A stretch of DNA of 54,440 bases from Clostridia bacterium (GCA_017433405.1 JAFRHH010000009.1:1-54440); one strand, 5' to 3'. Counted from the stretch's first letter, positions 35,568 to 43,146 are shown. The notes: generated by a model not told the origin, from the letters alone. A program made the numbers and translations.

Positions 35568-36302
35568 TCAGCCGGCGCCTCCGAAGCCCCGGTACCGGTC
35601 CCGAATCGCCTCGTAGGAGGCCAGATCTCCGATATCGTGCCGGCTTCCGGGCATCCGCCAGGCGTACATCGCCGTCTTCCGGCTCAGCCAGGCGGCAAAG
35701 CTGCCCGGCGCGTCCGCCCCGCAGCCCTCCCTCAGGGCCTCGCCGATCCGCCGAAGATCCGCTCCCCGGTAATAATAGAAGGGCGGCACCGCCAGGTTTC
35801 CCTTCGGCTCCTCCGGCTTTTCCTCGTATCCGGTAATCCGGCCCCCGCCGTCCACGGTGATCACCGCGGTCCGCCGCAGGGCCTCCGGGCGGTTTTCCTC
35901 ATGGCACATGACGCAGGAGGCGCCTTTCTCCCGGGCGAAGCGGACGAAGGGCACCAGGGAGAAATCCAGCACGTTGTCCCCCGCCAGCACCAGCCAGTCC
36001 CCCACCGGCGCCTTTCCCGCCGCCAGCTGAATATCCCGGACCGCGCCGAGGCGGGTTTCGTTGGAGACGGTGCCGTCGTCCAGCACCGTGATCCGCTCCG
36101 GCCGCTCCGCCGCCCAGCGGCGGAAGTCCTCCGCGAATTTATGGTTGCTGACCAGCCGGAACTCCTCGGCCTCCTCCCGAAGGTCCTCCACCAGCCAGTC
36201 CAGGATCGGCCGGCCCCCGACGGGCAGCAGCGGCTTGGGAAAGTTTTCCGTCAACGGATACAGGCGGGTCGCGTAGCCCGCCGCGAGCAGTATCACCCTC
36301 AT
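35568..36302 (-). CDS. Sugar-1-phosphate nucleotidyltransferase
   Basis: 244 aa. The nucleotidyltransferase signature MRVILLAAGYATRLYPLTEN is at the N-terminus, with FPKPLLPVGGRPILD following, LAGDNVLDFS near 110 (metal Asp) and GYEEKPEEPKG near 165. It makes an NDP-sugar from NTP and a sugar-1-phosphate. ATG at 36302 overlaps the stop of the kinase gene by 4 bp. The earlier in-frame ATG lies deep inside the kinase gene and is rejected. Short for the family, with no C-terminal hexapeptide-repeat domain. With the kinase and epimerase it forms a salvage route to a UDP- or NDP-sugar. Confidence 0.85.
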   Translation of the reverse strand: MRVILLAAGYATRLYPLTENFPKPLLPVGGRPILDWLVEDLREEAEEFRLVSNHKFAEDFRRWAAERPERITVLDDGTVSNETRLGAVRDIQLAAGKAPVGDWLVLAGDNVLDFSLVPFVRFAREKGASCVMCHEENRPEALRRTAVITVDGGGRITGYEEKPEEPKGNLAVPPFYYYRGADLRRIGEALREGCGADAPGSFAAWLSRKTAMYAWRMPGSRHDIGDLASYEAIRDRYRGFGGAG

Positions 36303-37483
36303 CGTCCGTCGCCTCCCGCCAGGGAAACCCCGTCGTCCGAGGCGCACAGGGCCCCCTGATATTTCCCGCGCAGCTCCGGGAAGGAAGCCAGATATTGATC
36401 CTCCACGGCGGCGAGGATCTCCTCCGCCCGTCCCGGATCCACCAGCGCCATGCAGCAGCCCTTGAAGCCGGCGCCGCTGAAGCGCCCGCCATAGATCCCC
36501 GGGGTTTCCCGCAGGATCCCGTAAAGCCGGATCAGCTCCGGGCAGCCGCATTCGTAGTTGTTCACGCTGCTCTCCCCGGATTCGAAAATCAGCCGGCCGT
36601 ACTGTTCCAGATCCCCCGCCTTCCAGTATTCCGACCCCAGCCTCACCCGTTCCATCTCGGAAAAGAAATGCTCCGCCCGCTTCCGGAAGGGCTCCGGCAG
36701 CCGGCCCTTCCATTCGTCGAAGACCTCCCGGGGAACCTCCCGAAGCACCGCCTCGGAAAACTTCCCGTAGCTTCTTCCGGAAAAGGCCATCAGGTCGTAG
36801 GCCGCCGCCTTGCACTCGTCCTGGCGCAGGTTATAGGCGCTGCCCGCCAGGGAGCGCTCCAGGCCGCTGAAGAACACCGCGATGCCAAAGGGTTTTCCGG
36901 TCCAGGGAATCAGGCTGTAGCTGTCGTCCCGGCAGTCCAGGCAGAGCAGCTGATCCTTCCGGCACAGCACCTCGCAGCTCTGATCCAGCTTGCCGCAGTT
37001 GACCCCGACATATTCGTTTTCCGCCTTCTTGGCCAGCCGAATGACCTCCCAGGGCTCCAGCCGGATGCCATTGACGGCCGCGAGCACCGACAGGAAGGCG
37101 ATGATCACCGAGGCGCTGCTGCTCAGCCCGCCGATGGGCAGGCTGCCCTCGATCACGCCGCCGATCCCGGTTCGCAGGGGATATTTCTCCCCCAGCATTT
37201 TCGCCGCCGCCCGGCAGTGATCCGCCCAGTCCCCGACCTTTTCCTCCGGAATATTCGCGACATGGAACTGGGCGCGCTTGGAAAAGTTCAGGCTCCGCAG
37301 CTCGCAGATGCCTGAATCCTTCCTGCCGTAGGCGATATGAATCCCCCGGTTGATGGCCAGCCCGTGGACGATGCCCAGCTGATGGTCGATATGCGCCCCC
37401 AGGGGCGCGATCCGGTAGGGGCAGAAGGCGACCGACTCCGGCGCCCGCCCGTACAGCTCCCGGTAGATTTCCTCACAGCGCAT
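36299..37483 (-). CDS. GHMP-family sugar kinase (galactokinase-like)
   Basis: 394 aa. GHMP ATP-binding motif GSLPIGGLSSSASVIIAF near residue 113. The N-terminal sugar-binding loop reads CPYRIAPLGAHIDHQLG, replacing the galactokinase RxPGEHTDYN with PLGAHIDHQ. The C-terminal motif GGRFSGAGFKGCCMAL lies near 345. The altered sugar loop argues for a uronic acid, arabinose or similar substrate rather than galactose. The neighbouring epimerase looks like a UDP-glucuronate 4-epimerase, which favours a uronokinase; this is inference. Overlaps the epimerase gene by 11 bp and the nucleotidyltransferase gene by 4 bp. Confidence 0.78.
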   Translation of the reverse strand: MRCEEIYRELYGRAPESVAFCPYRIAPLGAHIDHQLGIVHGLAINRGIHIAYGRKDSGICELRSLNFSKRAQFHVANIPEEKVGDWADHCRAAAKMLGEKYPLRTGIGGVIEGSLPIGGLSSSASVIIAFLSVLAAVNGIRLEPWEVIRLAKKAENEYVGVNCGKLDQSCEVLCRKDQLLCLDCRDDSYSLIPWTGKPFGIAVFFSGLERSLAGSAYNLRQDECKAAAYDLMAFSGRSYGKFSEAVLREVPREVFDEWKGRLPEPFRKRAEHFFSEMERVRLGSEYWKAGDLEQYGRLIFESGESSVNNYECGCPELIRLYGILRETPGIYGGRFSGAGFKGCCMALVDPGRAEEILAAVEDQYLASFPELRGKYQGALCASDDGVSLAGGDGR

Positions 37484-38603
37484 GCACTTCCGCCCCCCTC
37501 AGATCCTCGGGCTTCGCCGGCCCGTAGTATTCGTAATGCCACTCGCAGTATTTCCGGATCGTCTCCCGCAGCGGAATCGTCGGCACGAACCCGTAGTCCC
37601 GCTCCAGGGCCGCGCTGTCCGCGAAGGTCACCGGCACGTCCCCCGGCTGCATCCCCACCAGCTCCCGGTGGGCCTCGAAATCGTAATCCGGCGGCAGCAC
37701 CTTCGCCCGGACCAGCTCCTCCTGCAGGATGCGGACAAATTCCAGCAGGTTCTCCGGCTTCCCCCCGCCGATGTTGTACACCGCGTAGGGCGGAACCGGC
37801 AGCCCGTCCGGCCCCTTCTCCCGGATCGGCGCCCCCTTCATGACGCGGACCACGCCCTCGACGATGTCGTCCACATCCGTGAAATCCCGCTTCATGTCGC
37901 CGTAGTTGAAAATCCGGATCTTCTTCCCGTGAACCAGCTGATTCGCGAAGCCCATCAGCGCCATGTCCGGCCGGGAGGCTCTGGAGATGACCGTGAAGAA
38001 CCGCAGGCCGGTGGAGGGAATGTTGTACAGCTTGCTGTAGCTGTGGGCCAGCAGCTCGTTGGACTTTTTCGTCGCCGCGTACAGGGACACCGGATGATCC
38101 ACCGGATCCTCCGTGCTGAAGGGCACCTTCCGGTTGCCGCCGTAGACCGAGGAAGAGCTGGCGTAAACCAGATGCTCCACCCCCTCCCGCCCGCCGTCCG
38201 TGCTGTGGCGGCAGGCCTCGAGGATCCGGAAGAACCCGATCAGATTGGAATGAATATAGTCCTCCGGATGGTCGATGCTGTAGCGCACCCCGGCCTGGGC
38301 CGCCAGGTTGACCACCACGGCAGGGCGCCAGGCATCGAAGACCTCCCTGACCAGCCCTTCGTCGGCGATGTCCCCCCGGATAAACAGATGCTCCGCGGAG
38401 GCGGACGCCGCCGCCTTTTCGATCAGCTTCAGCCGGTATTCCTTCAGGCCGACGTCATAATAGGGACAGAGGTTGTCCAGGCTGATCACCCTGCCGCCCT
38501 TCATCTCCGAAAGCAGGCGGAGCACCAGGTTCGCCCCGATAAAGCCGGGGCTCCCGGTCACCAGGATCGTTTTTTCGTTCAGGTCGACAGGCTGTTTTTT
38601 CAT
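37473..38603 (-). CDS. NAD-dependent UDP-glucuronate 4-epimerase-like protein
   Basis: 376 aa extended short-chain dehydrogenase. Rossmann motif ILVTGSPGFIGANL near residue 14; DNLCPYYDVGLKEYRL, VNLAAQAGVRYSIDHPEDY and YASSSSVYGGN follow, and the catalytic YxxxK is in SLYAATKKSNELLAHS. These are characteristic of CapI/LpsL UDP-GlcA 4-epimerases. The usual RFFTVYGPxGRPDMA is here RFFTVISRASRPDMAL, a local change in the substrate-binding loop. ATG at 38603 after AGGAGGCTAAAACCC. An earlier in-frame ATG (38900) would run through the promoter and is rejected. First gene of the three-gene operon. Confidence 0.85.
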   Translation of the reverse strand: MKKQPVDLNEKTILVTGSPGFIGANLVLRLLSEMKGGRVISLDNLCPYYDVGLKEYRLKLIEKAAASASAEHLFIRGDIADEGLVREVFDAWRPAVVVNLAAQAGVRYSIDHPEDYIHSNLIGFFRILEACRHSTDGGREGVEHLVYASSSSVYGGNRKVPFSTEDPVDHPVSLYAATKKSNELLAHSYSKLYNIPSTGLRFFTVISRASRPDMALMGFANQLVHGKKIRIFNYGDMKRDFTDVDDIVEGVVRVMKGAPIREKGPDGLPVPPYAVYNIGGGKPENLLEFVRILQEELVRAKVLPPDYDFEAHRELVGMQPGDVPVTFADSAALERDYGFVPTIPLRETIRKYCEWHYEYYGPAKPEDLRGAEVHAL

Positions 38604-38700
38604 GGGTTTTAGCCTCCTGTTCCTCCGGATCCGCCGCCGGCATACGCAGGCTTCTTCCCCCCTGCCGCAAGCCGCTTCGGATTCCGCTTCGCGCCCGTCC

Positions 38701-38729
38701 AGTATAGCATATCCCGCTCCGCGGGACAA
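38701..38729 (-). promoter_or_regulatory. Nucleotide-sugar operon promoter
   Basis: Minus strand TTGTCC (38729-38724) and TATACT (38706-38701), 17 bp spacer, ~97 nt before the epimerase start. Confidence 0.7.
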
Positions 38730-38797
38730 CGACGTCCGGACCGGATCAAAAATGCCGAAAAAGATTGAAGAAAAAACAGAAATCCTTTTCTGAGCCC

Positions 38798-38827
38798 TTG
38801 CGTACAGGGGGATGGCTATGCTATAAT
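38798..38827 (+). promoter_or_regulatory. STAS operon promoter
   Basis: TTGCGT (38798-38803) and perfect TATAAT (38822-38827) with an 18 bp spacer; leader of ~60 nt to AAGGAGGAG and the start. Confidence 0.7.
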
Positions 38828-38892
38828 TTAACGACTTTTTTGATTTACCCCGTCGGGCCCCAAGGTCTGACGCGAACGTAAGGAGGAGCACC

Positions 38893-39189
38893 ATGACCAT
38901 TCAGAAGACTCAGAATGACAAGACCCTGTGCATCGCGCTGGAAGGCCGGCTGGATACCATGACCGCGCCGGAGCTGGAGGCGGAGCTGAATCAGTCCCTC
39001 GGCAGCGTGGATCAGCTGATCTTCGATTTTTCGAAGCTGGACTACATTTCATCCGCCGGCCTGCGGGTGCTGCTTTCCGCCCATAAGATCATGAGCGGCA
39101 AGGGCGGCATGAAGATCACCCATGTGAACGAAATCGTTCAGGAAGTTTTCGATGTCACCGGTTTCTCTGATATTCTGACGATCGAATAA
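38893..39189 (+). CDS. STAS-domain anti-sigma-factor antagonist
   Basis: 98 aa, a single STAS domain of the SpoIIAA/RsbV type. The phosphorylatable Ser is in KLDYISSAGLRVLLSAHKI near residue 56. Such proteins bind and release a partner-switching kinase or anti-sigma factor when unphosphorylated. AAGGAGGAG is 4 nt upstream. The next gene follows after 11 bp. Confidence 0.88.
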   Translation: MTIQKTQNDKTLCIALEGRLDTMTAPELEAELNQSLGSVDQLIFDFSKLDYISSAGLRVLLSAHKIMSGKGGMKITHVNEIVQEVFDVTGFSDILTIE

Positions 39190-39200
39190 GGAGATACTCA

Positions 39201-39797
39201 ATGAAATCTGATGTAATTTCCGTCAGTAACAGGGGACGGAATTTTGAGCCTGCCCTGAAGGAAGCGGAGGCCGTCGCGGCCTATAAGCAGCTTCCCCCCC
39301 GGGCCACCCTTCAGCTCCGGCTGCTGGCCGAGGAAATGATGAGCATGATGCGCTCCATCGCCGGCCCGGCGGAAGGCGAATTCTGGATCGAGGAAAAGAA
39401 CAACAATTTCGTTCTGCATCTGGAGGTTTACAAGCGCCTGAACGAGGAGAAGCGGGAACAGCTGATTTCCTCCTCCTCCTCCGGAAAGAACGAGGCGGAG
39501 CGGGGCTTCCTGGGCAAGATCCGCGCCTTCTTCGACGCCGGGGATCCGGATATGCCGGCGCTGACCCACGGTCCCCTGCTGACCGGCTCCATGGACGGGG
39601 ATTTCTCCTCCATGCAGAGCTGGGAGTGGTCCATGCTGGAATACCGGAACGCGCTTTCGGAGGAGGAGCAGAGCGAAGCGACCCGCGAAGCCTGGGATGA
39701 GCTGGAAAAGTCCGTTCTGGCCAACGTGGCTGACGATGTCAAGGTCAGCATCAAGGGCGCCGAGGTCGAGCTGATGGTATTTAAGAAATTTGCCTGA
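39201..39797 (+). CDS. Putative STAS partner with degenerate HATPase-like N-terminus
   Basis: 198 aa. Residues 30-75 (LQLRLLAEEMMSMMRSIAG, EFWIEEKNNNFVLHLEVY) resemble the N-box helix and following strands of anti-sigma serine kinases. The conserved Asn of the E-x3-N box is not present (EEMMS). Residues ~100-198 have no family I recognise: acidic, with several Met/Trp (GDFSSMQSWEWSML). AAGGAG precedes the ATG. Position directly after a STAS gene suggests a partner-switch module, possibly without kinase activity. It ends at a bidirectional terminator. Confidence 0.55.
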   Translation: MKSDVISVSNRGRNFEPALKEAEAVAAYKQLPPRATLQLRLLAEEMMSMMRSIAGPAEGEFWIEEKNNNFVLHLEVYKRLNEEKREQLISSSSSGKNEAERGFLGKIRAFFDAGDPDMPALTHGPLLTGSMDGDFSSMQSWEWSMLEYRNALSEEEQSEATREAWDELEKSVLANVADDVKVSIKGAEVELMVFKKFA

Positions 39798-39841
39798 GCC
39801 CACACCGGACAATCGGCTCCTGCAGGCGCAGGCCCATCCTG

Positions 39842-39874
39842 AAAAAACCGACTCCCTTTCGGAGCCGGTTTTTC
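39842..39874. terminator. Bidirectional intrinsic terminator
   Basis: AAAAAA-CCGACTCC-CTTTC-GGAGCCGG-TTTTT: 8 bp stem with one mismatch, between the convergent STAS-partner and metI transcripts. Confidence 0.88.
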
Positions 39875-39902
39875 GTTATCCTTTTTTCCTGTTTTCCTTT
39901 TT

Positions 39903-39953
39903 CTCCTCTGTGAACGTCAATTCACGTCTGTCATGCTGCGACGGATGACGGTT
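39903..39953 (-). repeat. RBS-cassette element, orphan copy (h) downstream of metI
   Basis: Minus strand: AACCGTCATCCG...GACAGACGTGAAT-TGAC-GTTCACAGAGGAGAAAAA. No gene follows on this strand; a terminator does. This copy has a Shine-Dalgarno but nothing to translate, which argues that the element is mobile or was left when a downstream gene was lost. Confidence 0.8.
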
Positions 39954-39956
39954 TTC

Positions 39957-40667
39957 TTATTTCTCCTTCAGCCGCCGGTCGCACTTCCGGGCCAGCCAGG
40001 TTCCGAAGGACTGGATCACCTGGGTAATCATCACCAGCACGATCACCGCCAGATACAGGATCGCGAACCGGTACCGCTGGTATCCGTAGGAAAGGGCCAG
40101 CTTGCCCAGGCCGCCGCCGCCCACCGCGCCGCTCATGGCCGTATAGCCCATGATCGTCGTAATGGCCAGCGTGATGTTGGTAATCAGGCTGGGAACGCTC
40201 TCGGGCAGCATCACGTGGAAAACGATCTGCCAGGGGCTCGCGCCCATGGACTGGGCGGCCTCGATGATGTTCGGGTTCACCTCCCGCAGGCTGCTTTCCA
40301 CCAGCCGGGCGATGAACGGAAACGCCGCCACCGTCAGCGGGATGATGGAGGCCACCGTTCCGACGGAGGTCCCCACGATCAGCCGGGTCAGCGGGATGAT
40401 CATGACCATCAGGATAATGAAGGGCACCGACCGCAGCAGGTTGATCAGCACGTTCAGAAAGCTCATCAGCGGCCGGGGCAGCGGACGGATGCCCTTTGGC
40501 TCTCCCGCCACCAGCAGCACGCCCAGCGGGAGCCCCAGCACCACGGCGAACAGCGTCGCCAGCAGGGTCGAATACAGGGTTTCCCAGATCGCAAAGGGGA
40601 ACTCCGTCAGGAAGCACTGCCAGGCCTCCTGCAGCCTTTCCGGCGTAAAAGCATTCGCGAAATTCAT
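39957..40667 (-). CDS. metI: Methionine ABC transporter permease
   Basis: 236 aa, five to six membrane helices. The EAA-type loop GASPWQIVFHVMLPESVPSL and preceding AAQSMGASP are standard for MetI. ATG at 40667 with GGGAGGTGCAGGC upstream, overlapping the metN stop by 4 bp. The earlier in-frame ATG (40853) lies inside metN and is rejected. Confidence 0.93.
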   Translation of the reverse strand: MNFANAFTPERLQEAWQCFLTEFPFAIWETLYSTLLATLFAVVLGLPLGVLLVAGEPKGIRPLPRPLMSFLNVLINLLRSVPFIILMVMIIPLTRLIVGTSVGTVASIIPLTVAAFPFIARLVESSLREVNPNIIEAAQSMGASPWQIVFHVMLPESVPSLITNITLAITTIMGYTAMSGAVGGGGLGKLALSYGYQRYRFAILYLAVIVLVMITQVIQSFGTWLARKCDRRLKEK

Positions 40668-41692
40668 GCCTGCACCTCCCTGGCCGCGTATTCCGCCTCC
40701 ACCTGAACCGTAATGTCCGGCATCCGGCTCAGATAACTGACCGCCCGGGCCAGCTCCTCCGGCCCGCCGGGAATATCCAGCAGCATATAGCCGTAAGCCC
40801 GGTCGCCGACGGAGCGGGTCGAGGCGCCGACGATGCTGGCCAGAATCTGGCACTCCACCGCCATCTTCGCGATCAGCGGCTCCCGGGAAGCGATCGCGCC
40901 GTTGAAGATCACCCGAATCCGCTGTCCGCCCTTCTCGAAGATGTTGACGCTCTCCGCCAGCTCCGGATAGATCAGGTTTCGGGTCGCGTTGGCCCGGGGA
41001 TTCGAGAAGACCTCGCTGACCTCCCCCTCCTCGACCACGCTGCCGTTTTCCAGAATCGCGACCCGGTTGCAGACCTCCTGCACGACGCTCATCTGATGGG
41101 TAATCACGATCACCGTGATCCCCAGCTTCTGATTGATATCCCGGATCAGCTCAAGGATCGCGTGGGTCGTCTTCGGATCCAGCGCCGAGGTCGCCTCGTC
41201 GCACAGGAGCACCTGCGGATCCGTCGCCAGGGCCCGGGCGATGGCGACCCGCTGCTGCTGACCGCCGGAGAGCTGCGCCGGATAGGCGTTGGCCTTGTCC
41301 GGCATCCCCACCAGCTCCAGCAGCTCCAGCGCCCGCTTCTCCGCCTTCGCGCGGTCCACGCCGGCCAGCTTCATCGGCAGCATGACGTTCTTCAGGCAGG
41401 TTCGCTGCATCAGCAGGTTGAAGCCCTGGAAGATCATCGTAATCTTCCGCCGCATGGCGCGGAGCTCCCTTTCCGTCAGGGTTCCCATGTCCTTCCCGTC
41501 CAGCAGGACGCTGCCCTCCGTCGGCCGCTCCAGCATGTTGATACAGCGGACCAGGGTGCTCTTTCCCGCGCCGCTCATGCCGATAATGCCGTAGATATCC
41601 CCGTCCCGCACCGTCAGGTTGATATGCTTGAGCGCGTCCACCGGCCCATCGACCGTGGTGAACAGCTTCGACAGGTTTCTCAGCTCAATCAC
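40664..41692 (-). CDS. metN: Methionine ABC transporter ATP-binding protein
   Basis: 342 aa. Walker A GMSGAGKSTLVRCIN near residue 38, signature LSGGQQQRVAIARAL near 140, Walker B LLCDEATSALD near 160, and the C-terminal NIL/ACT-like regulatory domain (~265-340) that binds methionine and inhibits transport. The start is GTG at 41692 (GTGATTGAGCTG) after GGAGGGGA. It has its own promoter downstream of the metQ terminator. Confidence 0.94.
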   Translation of the reverse strand: MIELRNLSKLFTTVDGPVDALKHINLTVRDGDIYGIIGMSGAGKSTLVRCINMLERPTEGSVLLDGKDMGTLTERELRAMRRKITMIFQGFNLLMQRTCLKNVMLPMKLAGVDRAKAEKRALELLELVGMPDKANAYPAQLSGGQQQRVAIARALATDPQVLLCDEATSALDPKTTHAILELIRDINQKLGITVIVITHQMSVVQEVCNRVAILENGSVVEEGEVSEVFSNPRANATRNLIYPELAESVNIFEKGGQRIRVIFNGAIASREPLIAKMAVECQILASIVGASTRSVGDRAYGYMLLDIPGGPEELARAVSYLSRMPDITVQVEAEYAAREVQA

Positions 41693-41727
41693 GCCGTCCC
41701 CTCCTCCAGCAAAAACATCCGACGCTT

Positions 41728-41757
41728 ATTATATCCCGTTTCCCCGCCTTCTGGCAA
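41728..41757 (-). promoter_or_regulatory. metNI promoter
   Basis: Minus strand TTGCCA (41757-41752) and perfect TATAAT (41733-41728), 18 bp spacer. It directly follows the metQ terminator. Confidence 0.75.
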
Positions 41758-41758
41758 C

Positions 41759-41784
41759 AAAAAACCGGGCGTTTCCGCCCGGCC
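41759..41784 (-). terminator. Intrinsic terminator after metQ
   Basis: Minus strand GGCCGGGCG-GAAA-CGCCCGGTTTTTTG: 7 bp GC stem, GAAA tetraloop and T-run. It separates metQ from metNI. Confidence 0.88.
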
Positions 41785-41847
41785 TTGAAATCGCATGGAG
41801 GATCTTCCCTCAAATCCCGCTTCCCGGGATCCGTGGAAGGCTTCCGC

Positions 41848-42693
41848 TTACTTGCTGATCCCCAGCGCCGCGACGTCGGTCTGCTTGCCGGCGTAGAGGC
41901 CCATGGGCTCCACATGCACGCCCGCGATGGTGACCAGCTTGGTGCCGTTCTGGGCGTTGAAGTCATCCTGATAGGGCTGATGGGCGAAGAAGTTCGCGAA
42001 GACATCGCCCGTGTCCACCATGGTGTTCGGGGTGATATAATCATCCACCACCGTGACCTCCAGGGTGATGTTCTTTTCCGCCAGGATCTTCTTGGCGATA
42101 TCCAGCACGAAGGAATGGGGATCCAGGGTGCAGGCGACCTTGATGGTCTGACCGGCCAGGGCGTCATAGTTCACCGTGGCGTCGTAGCCGTCGGTGGGAT
42201 TCTCCACCACGGAGATAGCCTGGCCTTCATAGCTCTTGAAGTAGTCCACCACCTGCTGGCTCAGCACGGCAGCCGCCAGCGCCTTGGCCATGTCGGAATC
42301 CTTGTTTTCTTCCTTAACGCTGACCACGTTGACATAGGGGGATTCGGCATTCTCGTACAGAAGCGCCGTCAGCGTCTGGCCCGCCTGTGCCGCCGCCAGG
42401 GCGTAGTTGCCGTTGATGATGGCGTAATCCACATCCGCCGCCACGTTGGGCACCATCGCCGCCTCCACCTCGTTGAAGGCGATGTTCAGGGGATTTTCCG
42501 TGATGTCCGCCACCGTCGCGGTGATGCCGGCATCGGGATTGACCTTGATCACGCCGTAGGCCTGCAGAAGCAGGAGGGCACGGCCTTCGTTCGTCGCGTC
42601 ATTGGGAACGGCGATCGTAATCCCGTCCGCCAGGGCGGCCGTCAGGGAAAGGGTCAGAACCAGGGCTACCAGCAGAGAAATCAGTTTCTTCAT
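41848..42693 (-). CDS. metQ: Circularly permuted MetQ methionine-binding protein
   Basis: 281 aa. Signal peptide 1-22 (ends TAALA). Residues 24-160 (ITIAVPNDATNEGRALLLL, DITENPLNIAF, VDYAIINGNYAL, ESPYVNVVSVKEENKDSD) match the second half of ordinary MetQ/NlpA proteins. Residues 181-270 (QTIKVACTLDPHSFVLDIA, DDYITPNTMVDTGDVFANFF, HQPYQDDFNA, GVHVEPMGLYAGK) match the first half. The order is thus reversed, joined by a new linker (~162-180), with new ends at the usual lobe crossover. No lipobox Cys is present, so it is not a typical lipoprotein. It has its own promoter (42724-42752) and terminator. Next gene on the strand is metN. Confidence 0.93.
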   Translation of the reverse strand: MKKLISLLVALVLTLSLTAALADGITIAVPNDATNEGRALLLLQAYGVIKVNPDAGITATVADITENPLNIAFNEVEAAMVPNVAADVDYAIINGNYALAAAQAGQTLTALLYENAESPYVNVVSVKEENKDSDMAKALAAAVLSQQVVDYFKSYEGQAISVVENPTDGYDATVNYDALAGQTIKVACTLDPHSFVLDIAKKILAEKNITLEVTVVDDYITPNTMVDTGDVFANFFAHQPYQDDFNAQNGTKLVTIAGVHVEPMGLYAGKQTDVAALGISK

Positions 42694-42723
42694 TCTTCAT
42701 CGCTCCTTTTTTGATGATGCCTC

Positions 42724-42752
42724 ATTATATTCATCTCCAGAGGGTTTGTCTA
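42724..42752 (-). promoter_or_regulatory. metQ promoter
   Basis: Minus strand TAGACA (42752-42747) and perfect TATAAT (42729-42724), 17 bp spacer. Only ~30 nt to the ATG, so there is no space for a SAM riboswitch or T-box. Confidence 0.8.
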
Positions 42753-42784
42753 TACATCCGAAAAGGAAAAACAAGCAAAATTCA

Positions 42785-42813
42785 TTGTCCGGCGCGGGAT
42801 TTCCGGATATAAT
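42785..42813 (+). promoter_or_regulatory. Possible plus-strand promoter reading antisense through tRNA-Arg
   Basis: TTGTCC (42785-42790) and perfect TATAAT (42808-42813), 17 bp spacer. A transcript would cross the tRNA gene in antisense and could reach the YdcF-like gene at 43147. Confidence 0.4.
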
Positions 42814-42824
42814 GGAGACGGTCA

Positions 42825-42854
42825 GAAAAAGCAGGCCTCCGCAAGGAAGCCTGC
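42825..42854 (-). terminator. Intrinsic terminator of the tRNA-Arg gene
   Basis: Minus strand GCAGGCTTCC-TTGC-GGAGGCCTGC-TTTTTC: 10 bp stem with one mismatch, starting 5 nt after the tRNA 3' end. Confidence 0.9.
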
Positions 42855-42858
42855 CGGA

Positions 42859-42932
42859 TGAGCCAGGAGGGGCTCGAACCCCCGACCTACAGATTCGAAG
42901 TCTGCCACTCTGTCCAACTGAGCTACTGGCCC
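42859..42932 (-). tRNA. tRNA-Arg (anticodon TCG)
   Basis: 74 nt cloverleaf on the minus strand: acceptor GGGCCAG/CTGGCTC (one G-T pair), D-arm AGCTCAGTTGGACAGAG, anticodon stem GCAGA/TCTGT with loop CTTCGAA (anticodon TCG, codon CGA), T-arm GGGGGTTCGAGCCCC and discriminator A. CCA is not encoded. A strong promoter and a terminator frame it as a single-gene unit. Confidence 0.97.
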
Positions 42933-42950
42933 GAACGCTGTTCGGATTTC

Positions 42951-42979
42951 AGTATACCCGGAAACCGAAGGGCTGTCAA
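42951..42979 (-). promoter_or_regulatory. tRNA-Arg promoter
   Basis: Minus strand TTGACA (42979-42974, perfect) and TATACT (42956-42951), 17 bp spacer, ~18 nt before the tRNA 5' end. Confidence 0.9.
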
Positions 42980-43146
42980 TTCAGCCGCCTTCGGAGGAGT
43001 GCCAAACTCCACCCCCTGGCGGACCGCCACGGTTCCGCTCCATTCAGCCGGGCGCCGGGAGGCATCCCCCGCCGCTGAAGGCAGCGTCTGCTTCGGCTGT
43101 CCATACCAAAGGATCAATAAAACAGGAACAGGAGATCATTCATAGA

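Noticed and set aside
36303-36815. An N-terminal extension of the nucleotidyltransferase
   Set aside because: It lies out of frame within the GHMP kinase gene, and the signature starts at the ATG overlapping the kinase stop.
38604-38900. Longer start for the epimerase
   Set aside because: The extra residues span the promoter, and GGAGG lies before the ATG at 38603.
42694-42760. A SAM riboswitch or T-box upstream of metQ
   Set aside because: The promoter -10 is ~30 nt from the start codon, leaving no space for such a leader.
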